NCBI GenBank assembly: GCA_965222655.1 | Contig: CBDCUP010000019.1 | Span: 310,001-374,000, forward strand | DNA: 64,000 nt | Reading direction: 5' to 3' | DNA from: CAUZIZ01 sp965222655 | GTDB lineage: Bacteria; Acidobacteriota; UBA6911; RPQK01; JAJDTT01 | Part shown: piece after piece, positions 41,082 to 50,135 of the stretch | How the letters are laid out: each line of letters begins with the position of its first letter | Numbering within the stretch: position 1 is the first letter of the stretch | Program-made: the position numbers and the translations under genes | The notes under the pieces: model-generated | Database searches by the model: none | What the model was told of the DNA's origin: nothing | What the model saw: only the letters and a program-made list of their open reading frames with translations

Positions 41082-42533
41082 ATGACTCTCTATCAGCAAC
41101 TCCTAAGGGAAAATAGTCGCCGACATTTCTTTCGCCAGTGCGGGGTTGGCTTGGGGAAAGTTGCCTTGGCGTCGTTGTTGGCCGATGGCCGGTCCTTCGC
41201 CGGCCGTAGCGCTCAGGTTCCCAATCCCCTGGCCCCCAGGAAGCCTCATTTTCCCGCCCAGGTGAAGAGCGTTATCTTCCTGTTCATGGCGGGAGGCCCC
41301 AGCCAACTCGAGCTCTTCGACCACAAGCCGAAACTGGCTGAGCTGAACGGTGAGCCCATCCCTCCCTCCTTTATGGAGGGCAAGCGGTTTGCTTTCATGG
41401 GCAGCTTCACCAAGGAAGTACCCAAGCTGTTGGGCTCGAGGCGAGAGTTCAAGCGCCACGGACAGAGCGGGCGTTACGTTTCTGAACTTCTGCCCCACAC
41501 GGCCAACGTGGTCGACGACCTTGCCTTCCTCTCCTCGGTCTCTACCCAGAACTTCAACCACGCGCCCGCCAAGATCTTCCTGAATACCGGATCGACACGG
41601 TTTGGCCATCCCTCGATGGGTTCCTGGGTAACCTATGGACTGGGGAGCGAGAGCCAGGACCTTCCCGGTTTCGTGGTGCTGCAATCGGGTCCGAGAGGAC
41701 CCCGGGGAGGGGCGCTCAATTGGGGCAGCGGCTTCATTCCCACCAGCTACCAGGGCGTGCCCTTTCAGAGCGGCGGGGATCCGATCCTGAATCTCTCGAG
41801 TCCGGACGGAATCAACCCCAGACGCCAGGCCGCGGCGATTGACGCCATCCGAGACCTCAACCTGGCGCGGCTCGACGAGATGGACGATCCCGAAATCACC
41901 ACTCGCATTTCATCCTACGAAATGGCGTATCGCATGCAGACCAGCGGTCCGGAGCTGATCGACTTCTCGTCAGAGAGCGAGGAGACGCTGAAGCTCTATG
42001 GTGCCGAACCAGGCGCGGAGTCCTTCGCCAATAATTGCCTACTGGCGCGACGCCTGGTTCAGCGCGGTGTGCGCTTCGTTCAGCTCTACCATACCGATTG
42101 GGACCATCACGGCGGCAGCGAGAACCTCGAAGGGGCCCTCGAAAAGATCTGCCACCAGGTCGATCAGCCCTGCGCCGCCCTCATCAAAGACCTCAAGAGG
42201 ACCGGTCTCCTGGACGAGACACTCGTGGTCTGGGGAGGAGAGTTCGGCCGCACCCCGATGGGCGAGGAGCGCGTCACAGTTGGTCGCAACCATCACATCG
42301 ACGCCTATACAATGTGGTTTGCCGGCGGCGGCATCAAGCCCGGCCAGACCATCGGCACGACCGATGAACTCGGTTTCTTTTCGACCGGCGACAAGGTCGA
42401 TGTACACGACGTCCAGGCCACCATCCTGCATCTGCTTGGAATCGACCACGAAAAACTGACCTTCCGTTTCCAGGGTCGTGATTTTCGCTTGACCGACGTT
42501 GAGGGAAAGCTGATTCAGAAGCTGCTGGCGTGA
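41082..42533 (+). CDS. DUF1501 (sulfatase-like fold) protein
   Basis: A 483-aa partner of the preceding gene, with a leader NSRRHFFRQCGVGLGKVALASLL (twin arginine). DUF1501 motifs: VIFLFMAGGPSQLELFDHKP, GSGFIPTSYQGVPFQ, LYHTDWDHHGGSENL and VVWGGEFGRTPMGE with the metal-site residues. Similar in every part to the protein at 25.9 kb, so the two gene pairs are paralogous. Confidence 0.93.
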   Translation: MTLYQQLLRENSRRHFFRQCGVGLGKVALASLLADGRSFAGRSAQVPNPLAPRKPHFPAQVKSVIFLFMAGGPSQLELFDHKPKLAELNGEPIPPSFMEGKRFAFMGSFTKEVPKLLGSRREFKRHGQSGRYVSELLPHTANVVDDLAFLSSVSTQNFNHAPAKIFLNTGSTRFGHPSMGSWVTYGLGSESQDLPGFVVLQSGPRGPRGGALNWGSGFIPTSYQGVPFQSGGDPILNLSSPDGINPRRQAAAIDAIRDLNLARLDEMDDPEITTRISSYEMAYRMQTSGPELIDFSSESEETLKLYGAEPGAESFANNCLLARRLVQRGVRFVQLYHTDWDHHGGSENLEGALEKICHQVDQPCAALIKDLKRTGLLDETLVVWGGEFGRTPMGEERVTVGRNHHIDAYTMWFAGGGIKPGQTIGTTDELGFFSTGDKVDVHDVQATILHLLGIDHEKLTFRFQGRDFRLTDVEGKLIQKLLA

Positions 42534-42549
42534 GAGTAGTTGCCCGAAC

Positions 42550-42628
42550 GTAGCTTTGGCCTCCAGGCCGAAGTCTTATTCTTCCGAGCCTTTGGCTCGA
42601 TACACGGCGGCCTAGAGGCCACCGCTAC
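42550..42628. repeat. 79-bp palindromic repeat, family GGCCTCCAGGCC, copy 2
   Basis: Arms GTAGCTTTGGCCTCCAGGCC and GGCCTAGAGGCCACCGCTAC with inner hairpin CGAGCCTTTGGCTCG. It corresponds to copy 1 at 17475-17552. It lies right before the soxB start. Confidence 0.75.
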
Positions 42629-42635
42629 GCCGGAA

Positions 42636-43886
42636 ATGCAAAAATACTCCTTGCTCAACCTCGCCCGTAACGCCTTCAGCTACCACGAGAATTGGCAGCG
42701 CGCCTGGCGCAGTCCCGAGCCTAAATCCGAATACGACGTCGTGATTGTCGGCGGAGGCGGTCATGGCTTGGCAACGGCATACTACCTCGTCAAGGAACAT
42801 CAGATCAGCAGCGTAGCCGTCCTCGAAAAAGGCTTCGTCGGGGGCGGCAACACCGGACGCAACACTGAGATCGTCCGCTCCAACTACCTCTGGGACGAGG
42901 CAGCCCACATCTACGAGTTCTCGCTGAAGCTCTGGGAGGGTCTGACCCAGGAGCTGAATTTCAACCTGATGTTCAGCCAGCGTGGCCTCTTGAGCCTGGG
43001 GCACACACTTCAGGATCTACGCGACATCCAACGCCGGGTCAACGCCAATCTCCTCAACGGCATCGACAGCGAGTTCGTTACCCCGCAGCAGATCAAGGAA
43101 CTAGTGCCGATCATCGATGTCTCCCCCGATGCCCGTTACCCCATCCTGGGAGCTTCCCTCCAGCGCCGTGGTGGAACCGCCCGGCACGATGCTCTGGCCT
43201 GGGGATTTGCCCGTGCGGCCGATTCGGTCGGGGTCGACATCATCCAGAACTGCGAGGTAACGGGTATCCAGCGCGAAGACGGTGCTGTCACCGGTGTGGA
43301 GACCTCCAGAGGGTTCATCAAGAGTGGAAAGGTCGGCTGTGTCACCGCAGGTAATTCGGGGGTGCTGGCGTCCCTGGCGGGGCTGAGGCTGCCGCTGGAA
43401 AGCCGTCCTCTGCAGGCCTGGGTTTCAGAGCCGCTCAAGCCGCAGCTGAACCTGGTGGTCATGTCCAATGCAGTGCATGCCTACATCAGCCAGACCGACC
43501 GGGGCGAGCTTCTGTGTGGCGCCGGAGTCGACTCCTACAACGGCTACGCACAGCGCGGCAGCCCCTCCACCCTGGAGCACGCCGTCAGCGCAATCGTGGA
43601 GATGTTCCCCCGGTTCAGTCGGGTCCGGATGTTGCGGCAGTGGGCCGGGACCGTCGATACCTGTCCGGATGCTTGTCCCATCATCGGTTTGACTCCGGTG
43701 AAGGGTCTCTACTTCAACTGCGGCTGGGGTACCGGCGGCTACAAATCGACGCCTGGCTCGGGTTGGGTCTTTGCCTACACCATGGCTCAAGACCGGCCCC
43801 ACGAGCTCAACCAGCCCTTCTCGCTGGAGCGCTTCGCAACCGGACACCTGATCGACGAGCACGGGGCCGCCGGCGTCGCGCACTGA
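42636..43886 (+). CDS. soxB: Sarcosine oxidase, beta subunit
   Basis: A 416-aa flavoprotein subunit of heterotetrameric sarcosine oxidase, which demethylates sarcosine to glycine and forms hydrogen peroxide and 5,10-methylene-THF. The FAD motif is VVIVGGGGHGLATAYYL (about 31-47), followed by EKGFVGGGNTGRNTEIVRSNYL, the SoxB signature. The C-terminal GLYFNCGWGTGGYKSTPGSG is also diagnostic. The start was put at MQKYSLLNLARN, since the longer frame is repeat sequence. It is first in soxBDAG. Confidence 0.95.
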   Translation: MQKYSLLNLARNAFSYHENWQRAWRSPEPKSEYDVVIVGGGGHGLATAYYLVKEHQISSVAVLEKGFVGGGNTGRNTEIVRSNYLWDEAAHIYEFSLKLWEGLTQELNFNLMFSQRGLLSLGHTLQDLRDIQRRVNANLLNGIDSEFVTPQQIKELVPIIDVSPDARYPILGASLQRRGGTARHDALAWGFARAADSVGVDIIQNCEVTGIQREDGAVTGVETSRGFIKSGKVGCVTAGNSGVLASLAGLRLPLESRPLQAWVSEPLKPQLNLVVMSNAVHAYISQTDRGELLCGAGVDSYNGYAQRGSPSTLEHAVSAIVEMFPRFSRVRMLRQWAGTVDTCPDACPIIGLTPVKGLYFNCGWGTGGYKSTPGSGWVFAYTMAQDRPHELNQPFSLERFATGHLIDEHGAAGVAH

Positions 43887-43896
43887 GGAAAATGTC

Positions 43897-44178
43897 TTGC
43901 TGCTGATTGAGTGTCCCTGGTGTGGTCCTCGCGACGAATCGGAGTTCAGCTACTCCGGCGAGGCCCACATCGTCCGTCCCCTGCAGCCGGAAGAGCTTTC
44001 CGACGAAGAGTGGGCCGACTACCTGTTCTATCGCAAGAACCTCAGGGGTAGGCATCTAGAGCAGTGGAACCACGCCTCGGGCTGCCGCCGCTACTTCAAC
44101 GTAGCGCGGGACACCGTGACCAACGAAATCAAGTCGGTCTATAAACCGGACGAGCCTCCTCCAGGAGCCGATTCATGA
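43897..44178 (+). CDS. soxD: Sarcosine oxidase, delta subunit
   Basis: A 93-aa zinc-binding subunit. CPWCG near the N-terminus and WNHASGCRRYFNVARDT (His and Cys) give the zinc site; YFNVARDTVTNEI is the family signature. The start is TTG, chosen because GAGGAAA lies just upstream. Its stop overlaps the start of soxA as ATGA. Confidence 0.93.
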   Translation: MLLIECPWCGPRDESEFSYSGEAHIVRPLQPEELSDEEWADYLFYRKNLRGRHLEQWNHASGCRRYFNVARDTVTNEIKSVYKPDEPPPGADS

Positions 44179-47100
44179 GCCAGCCTCATCGGCTCTCCTC
44201 GGGCGGCCGGATCGAGCGGAACCGTCCGCTGGGGTTCGTCTTCAACGGCAAGGTTCTCAGCGGCTATCAGGGCGACACGCTGGCTTCTGCACTGCTGGCC
44301 AACGGCGTCCATCTGGTCGCTCGCAGTTTGAAATACCACCGTCCGCGGGGGATCGTTGCGGCGGGTGCGGAGGAACCCAACGCGATCGTCCAGGTTGGAG
44401 AGGGCGCCTACAGCCAGCCCAACCTGGTGGCTACCCAGGTCGAGCTCTATGAGGGTCTGGTCGCCCGCAGCGTCAACGTCTCGCCCAGTGTCGACTTTGA
44501 CCTGCGGGCCGTCCACGGATGGTTCGCGCGCCTCATGCCGCCCGGATTCTTTTACAAGACCTTCATGTGGCCAGCAGGGTACTGGCGGCACTACGAGCAC
44601 CAAATCCGCAAGGCAGCCGGCTTTGGCGTCGTGCCTGATGCTCCGGACCCCGACGACTACGATCACATGAATGTCCACTGCGATGTACTCGTAATAGGCG
44701 GTGGACCCGCCGGTCTGGCTGCGGCGGTCGAGGCAGGACGGGCCAACGCCAGGGTGATCCTGGTGGACGAACGCTCGGAACTGGGAGGGAGTCTGCTGGG
44801 CGGCTGCGCCCAGGTCAACCAGGTCCCGGCGTCAGAATGGGCGGCAGCGATGGCCGCTGAGCTCGCCACCCTGTCCGAGGTTCGGGTGCTGACCCGTACG
44901 ACTGCCGTCGGCTACTACGAACACAATTTTCTGCTGGCGCTGCAGCGGTGTACCGACCACCTGACGCCGGGTCAGGGTCAGGGACCGCGCCAGCGAATGT
45001 GGCGTATTCGTGCCCAGCAGGTGGTGCTTGCCACAGGTGCGATCGAGAGACCGCTAGTTTTTTCCAACAACGACCGGCCAGGCATCATGCTGGCTTCTGG
45101 GGTTTCAGAGTATATCAACCGCTATTCCGTACTCCCCGGCTCTCGGGCCGTGGTGTTCACGAACAACGACAGCGCCTATCAGACCGCTTACGATCTCCAG
45201 GAGGCAGGAGCCTCGGTACAAATGATTGTCGACGCCCGCCCTCCCGGCGAATGCGCCAGCCGTGCTTTGGAGCGTGGCCTGGAAGTGATCAATCAGCACG
45301 TCGTCCTCGATACCAGGGGGAAGAAGAGGATTCGAGGAGTCCGGCTCATGTCCCTGAGCCAGGATGGCGGCGCGGTCAAAGGCCCCCTTCGAACCCTGGA
45401 CTGCGACCTCTTGGCAGTTTCCGGTGGCTGGAGCCCGACCGTGCAGCTTCACGCGCAGGCGCGTGGAAAACCGCGCTACGCTGCCGAGAAAGGATGCTTC
45501 GTTCCTTCGGAGCCGGTTCAGGCCGAACGTTCTGTGGGCGCTTGCCGAGGGAGCTTTGACCTGGGCATCTGTCTGGTCGAAGGGTTGAAGGGAGGTGCTG
45601 CTGCGGCCCAGGCTGCCGGCTATGGAGAGGGTGCGCTTTCGCAGCCCCTGCCGGACGTCGATCCGGTCGCCGGGGATCCCATACGGCCCCTTTGGGTGGT
45701 TCCCTCGGTCAAACCCGTTTCTCGGGCACCAAAGCAGTTCGTGGACACGCAGATGGATGTCACTTCCGCCGACATTCTGGTGGCCGCACGAGAGGGGTAT
45801 GACTCCATCGAATACGTCAAGCGTTACACCACCCTGGGCATGGGCCCGGACCAGGGGAAGCTGGGCAACGTCAACGGCATTGCCGTCCTGGCCCAGCACC
45901 TGGGCACCGACCTCGGTTCAATTGGCACCACGACATTTCGGCCGATGTACACTCCGGTTACCCATGGGGCCATGTCGGGAGGGGAGCAGGGTGATCTTTT
46001 CGATCCAATCCGCAAGACCTCTATCCACAAGTGGCACGTCGAGCGCGGCGCCCTCTTCGAAAACGTGGGACAGTGGAAGCGGCCCTGGTACTTTCCCCAG
46101 TCAGGCGAGTCCTTGGAAGAAGCCGTCAACCGAGAGTGCCTTGCGGTCCGTAGAAGTGCCGGAGTCCTCGATGCTTCGACTCTTGGAAAGATCGACATCC
46201 AGGGACCCGATGCCAGCCTCTTCCTGAATCGGGTCTACACGAATCCCTTCTTGAAGGTCCCGGTGGGCCGGTGTCGCTATGGCCTGATGCTCGATGAGAA
46301 CGGAATGGTCATCGACGACGGAGTGACCGCGCGGCTGGGCCAGAACCACTATCTGATGCACACCACCACTGGCGGCGCGGCCCACATCATGTCGTGGTTG
46401 GAGTTCTGGCTGCAGACGGAGTGGCCTGAGCTGAAGGTCTACATGACCTCGGTGACAGACCACTGGGCGACGGTCTCTGTCTGCGGACCCAACAGTCGTC
46501 AGATCGTCGAGGCGCTGTGCCGTGATGTCGACTTCAGTGGCGATGCCTTCCCCTTTATGGCCGTCCGCGCTGGGACCGTGGATGGGGTCCCTGCCAGGAT
46601 CTTCCGAATCAGCTTCACTGGTGAGCTGACCTACGAAATCAATGTCAACGCCAATTGGGGACGTCGGGTTTGGGAAGCCGTGATGGCCGCCGGCGAGAAG
46701 TTCGAGATCATCCCTTTCGGCACCGAGGCCATGCATATCCTTCGGGCTGAGAAGGGATACATCATCGTGGGTCAGGATACCGATGGCTCCCTGACGCCCT
46801 TCGATCTGGGGTTGGGTCACATGGTCGGCAAGGACAAAGATTTTCTGGGCAAGCGTTCCCTCTTTCGCTCCTACCTGGTACGCGAGGACCGCAAAAAGTT
46901 TGTTGGACTCCTGACCGAGGAACCCCAGCAGGTACTGCCCGAGGGAGGGCAGATCGTGGACGATCCCTCGGCACCACTACCGAGACCCATGTTGGGCCAC
47001 GTGACCTCGTCGTATTACAAGCGCCGCACTGGGTCATTCCATCGCGCTGGCGCTGGTCAAAGGCGGGCATTCGCGAATGGGGGAAACCGTTCGTGTCCAG

Positions 47101-47181
47101 AACTTCGATGGTACGATCATCGCCGCCAGGATCAGTAGTCCAGTTTTCTATGACCCTGAGGGAGAGCGCCAGAATGTCTGA
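44175..47181 (+). CDS. soxA: Sarcosine oxidase, alpha subunit, frameshifted near the end
   Basis: About 1000 aa when repaired. It has an N-terminal beta-grasp 2Fe2S-like domain (VLSGYQGDTLASALLANG), FAD/NAD domain (VLVIGGGPAGLAAAVEAGRA at about 173-192; second at VVFTNNDSAYQ) and a C-terminal aminomethyltransferase (T-protein-like) domain for THF. At about 47018-47020 one extra base shifts the frame: before it the sequence ends in TSSYY, and in the next frame it resumes as SAALGHSIALALVKGG and finishes RISSPVFYDPEGERQ with a stop at 47179-47181. Either a sequencing error or recent damage. Everything else is intact. Confidence 0.93.
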
Positions 47182-47234
47182 AATCAGCCAAGAATCTCCG
47201 CTGCTGGGGTCCTTCTCCAGGGGACAAAAAAGGG

Positions 47235-47546
47235 TCATCCGGTAAATGGGGAGGTGGAACGTGGTTCGGCGCTTTCCGGATCCCAAATCTGGTTCCCCGT
47301 TCGCTTGTCAATATAGTCGGCTGCAGTAGCAGGGGCCGTGGGAACTGTGGAAAACTCCGAGCGATATCGAACTGGGCCAGCAAGCCCGTGATACGGAGTT
47401 TTCCAAGCGCTGTGCGAACGGTGGAAAAACAACTGCGAGCACTTGCCAGTTCTCCTCCAGAACTACTTGTTTTTCCACGGTTTGCATAGTGCGGCAGTTT
47501 CCGCGGCCTGCCTTTGACTGGCGGCACCTCCCCATTTACCGGATGA
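47235..47546. mobile_element. 312-bp MITE-like element with 22-bp perfect inverted repeats
   Basis: TCATCCGGTAAATGGGGAGG (then TG) at the left is matched exactly in reverse at the right end. Inside are two smaller dyads (GTGGAAAACTCCG / CGGAGTTTTCCA and a GTGGAAAAACAA / TTGTTTTTCCAC pair). No coding capacity and no clear target duplication. It separates soxA from soxG, which are normally adjacent, so it inserted into the operon. Confidence 0.85.
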
Positions 47547-47577
47547 ACCACAAAAAACAGGGAACGGTTCTCCCGGT

Positions 47578-48120
47578 GTGACCATCATCGAGCGTCCGTT
47601 TCTCGGCTACGTAAACCTGCGGGGCGATGTGAACGATGCTTCGTTTGTCGACGCAGTCGACAGGGTGCTCGGAGTCGCCCTCCCGTCCAGCCCCAATTCC
47701 CTGGTTGAGACCGATGATCGGACCGTTTGTTGGATGGGACCCGACGAATGGCTGGCGATCGTCCGACCCGGCGCTGAGGCCGAGATCACTACGGCCTTGC
47801 GGGAATCGGTGGCCGGCTTCCACGCCTCCGTCACCGACATTACGGGTGGCTACACGATGCTCAATCTGGCTGGCAGGCATGCCCGCGACCTGCTCGCCAA
47901 GGGGTGCACGTTGGATCTTCACCCCCGGGCCTTCGCCCCTGGGCAGTGCGTCCAGACCAACCTGGCCAAGACTGCGATCCTGCTTGTTTCGCGGAACAAC
48001 GACCCTGATCTTCAGTCCTTCGACGTAGTAGTCCGCCGCAGCTTTGCCGACTATCTGGCCCACTGGATCGAGCACTCAGCTCGTGAATACGGGCTTGCGA
48101 TCGGCGTCGGCGAAGTCTGA
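47578..48120 (+). CDS. soxG: Sarcosine oxidase, gamma subunit, possibly N-truncated
   Basis: A 180-aa subunit with the usual elements: RPFLGYVNLRGDVND (near the N-terminus), CWMGPDEWLAIV (about 51-62), VTDITGGYTMLNLAGRHARDLLAKGCTLDL (about 85-114) and RSFADYLAHWIEHSAREYGL at the end. The GTG start begins close to the conserved region. Relatives generally have a short additional N-terminus, which may have been removed by the inserted element that ends 31 bp upstream. Expression may be reduced by the insertion. Confidence 0.88.
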   Translation: MTIIERPFLGYVNLRGDVNDASFVDAVDRVLGVALPSSPNSLVETDDRTVCWMGPDEWLAIVRPGAEAEITTALRESVAGFHASVTDITGGYTMLNLAGRHARDLLAKGCTLDLHPRAFAPGQCVQTNLAKTAILLVSRNNDPDLQSFDVVVRRSFADYLAHWIEHSAREYGLAIGVGEV

Positions 48121-48248
48121 GCGCGTCAACGCTCAGTGCTAGCGTCGGCCTGTTTCGATCCAGCTGTTGATTTCGCGCCCCGTGGGTCGGTGGGACTGCG
48201 TCACCCAACCAGCTTCGATCTCGCGCACCGGTTGAAGTAGGAGGCCAC

Positions 48249-48332
48249 AACCCCTACAGGGTTGGGATCAAGAGGGATGTTTACCCAGGGTTCGGAAACC
48301 CTGGGCTGTACGCCGCAACCCCGTTGGGGTTG
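48249..48332. repeat. Three short hairpins (AACCC, CCCAGGGTT, AACCCC)
   Basis: AACCC-ctaca-GGGTT, CCCAGGGTT-CGGA-AACCCTGGG and CAACCCCGTTGGGGTTG in a row between soxG and the next gene. The middle one also occurs at 38.36 kb. They could serve as a terminator for sox. Confidence 0.65.
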
Positions 48333-48407
48333 ACCTCTCTGAGGGCGTAGGTGATGGACTCTAAGGAGAGATCTTTCCTGAAAAATCCAGCCAAGGAGGC
48401 TCTAGCC

Positions 48408-50120
48408 ATGCAACGACGGAAGTTCTTGGGGGTCCTGGGAATGGGAGCATCAGTCGCGTCCGTGGGACCCTCCACTCTTGCTGCGAGCGGCGCTAGTCAG
48501 AAGAAGGGACCGAAAGCTCAACCCGATGAGCCGCGCGTCTTCCTGGTAGACGACGGCCGGCATGCTGCTCCGCTTTACCAGTTCGCTCCACCACTGACTC
48601 CAGCGGACTTCGTTGCCACTGTGGATCAGCTGGTGGAGAGCGGAATCGACACCCTGATCTACCTCGCCGGAGTCGAGGGCGGAACGGCGCTCTACGACAG
48701 TAGGGTCTGCCAGAAATGGGGCGAGAACGTGACTCGTTGGACCCACCCCGTCTTTTATCGAGCGGCCCGGAACATACGCCATCTGATCGAGTCCGGTCAC
48801 GATCCGCTGAAGCTCATTGTCGACCGCTACCAGGAGAAAGGAATCTTCCTCATCCCAAGCGTATGGCTGTCCCTGCACGCTGGATACCTTCAGGACGATC
48901 GTGGTCGTGGCCGACATTCCGATTTCGTTTTCGACAACCAGCAATTTCGAGTCGAGCCGGACGACGACCCCCGAGCTCAGAAGATCCCTGAGTTCTGGAC
49001 CCCGCGATTCAGTTTTCTCCATGCCGAGGTGCGGCAGGAACGATTCTCGTTCGTCGAGGAGCTGCTAACACGCTACGAAACAGACGGCGTCGAATTGAAC
49101 CTCGTCCACACTCCTCCTTTCTGTAAGTTCAGCCAGGCGGGAGAGCTGGCCCCCATCCTCACAAAATGGCTCCGAGACGTCCGTCGGGTGGCCCGTCAAG
49201 CAGCTCAGACCCAGCAGCGATCCAAACGAATCTATGTCCGCATTCCCTCCAGCCCCGACGCATGGGACGCCTTCGGCTACGATCTCCAGACCTGGGTAGA
49301 GGAAGAGCTGGTCGATGGCTTCTTGTGTCTCACCGCTGAAATGGACGGATATGTCGATACCGCGATACCGGTATCTTCCGCCGTGGAGCTGACTCACCGG
49401 AAACCGTGCAGAGTTCTTGCAGCTTTCAGCAGCCAGCTGGGTCGACGGGACGTCTACGCGCCGGCCGAAATGACCTGGGCAGCTGCCGCCAATGCCTACG
49501 ATCAGGGAGCAGACGGGTTCGGCTTCTGCGACCACCACTGGACCCCCGAAGGCTGGCCCTGGAGGCAAAACGAGTACCAGACGCTGCGTCTCCTGAGCCA
49601 CCCCGATCTCCTCGCCCAGGTCGACAAGATCTACCGGGCCCGTTCACGTCCGAAGGGAGTAAAGGAAGATTGGAGCGTGGGCTCGCCTCCTTCACTCCCC
49701 CGGATACTGGAGGTGGGCAGTCCCGTGAGTGTGCCCATCCAGATTGCGGATGATCTATTCCGTCCCAATCGGGAAGGCAAGGTGGAGTCGGTTCGTCTCC
49801 GAGTCCGCCTGGCAAACATCGAGTCATCTCTGAATCAGGTGCTGATCAAATGGAACGGGCGGCAGCTGCCGGGTTCACTGCTGAGGCTGAAAGATCTCAC
49901 CTATCGTCTCCTGAAGTATGGTTCGGGTGGACCCTACGGATATATCTACGAGTACCGTCTGCCGCCGGAATACTTTCCCAGGCGTGGAAGCAACACGGTC
50001 GAGGTGACACTCCAGGAGCGCGACCCCAACGTAGCCCTCGAGTTCCAGGTTTACGATGTCGACTGTACCATCAGTTACCGCAGGCATCGTCACTTCGAAT
50101 CCGACCCTATCGACTACTGA
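48408..50120 (+). CDS. Tat-exported TIM-barrel-like protein, unknown function
   Basis: A 570-aa protein. Leader QRRKFLGVLGMGASVASVGPSTLAA; then a domain of about 400 residues that reads like a (beta/alpha)8 barrel of the glycoside-hydrolase-like type (VDQLVESGIDTLIYLAG, GIFLIPSVWLSLHAGY, FSFVEELLTRYETDGVELNL, VAAANAYDQGADGFGFCDHHW). The last 120 residues are a beta-sandwich. The pattern TDGVELN fits the acid strand of such barrels, but no family was recognised with certainty. ATG 48408 was chosen for its AAGGAGG. May hydrolyse a glycan. Confidence 0.8.
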   Translation: MQRRKFLGVLGMGASVASVGPSTLAASGASQKKGPKAQPDEPRVFLVDDGRHAAPLYQFAPPLTPADFVATVDQLVESGIDTLIYLAGVEGGTALYDSRVCQKWGENVTRWTHPVFYRAARNIRHLIESGHDPLKLIVDRYQEKGIFLIPSVWLSLHAGYLQDDRGRGRHSDFVFDNQQFRVEPDDDPRAQKIPEFWTPRFSFLHAEVRQERFSFVEELLTRYETDGVELNLVHTPPFCKFSQAGELAPILTKWLRDVRRVARQAAQTQQRSKRIYVRIPSSPDAWDAFGYDLQTWVEEELVDGFLCLTAEMDGYVDTAIPVSSAVELTHRKPCRVLAAFSSQLGRRDVYAPAEMTWAAAANAYDQGADGFGFCDHHWTPEGWPWRQNEYQTLRLLSHPDLLAQVDKIYRARSRPKGVKEDWSVGSPPSLPRILEVGSPVSVPIQIADDLFRPNREGKVESVRLRVRLANIESSLNQVLIKWNGRQLPGSLLRLKDLTYRLLKYGSGGPYGYIYEYRLPPEYFPRRGSNTVEVTLQERDPNVALEFQVYDVDCTISYRRHRHFESDPIDY

Positions 50121-50135
50121 CTCCGGCAAGCCGGA

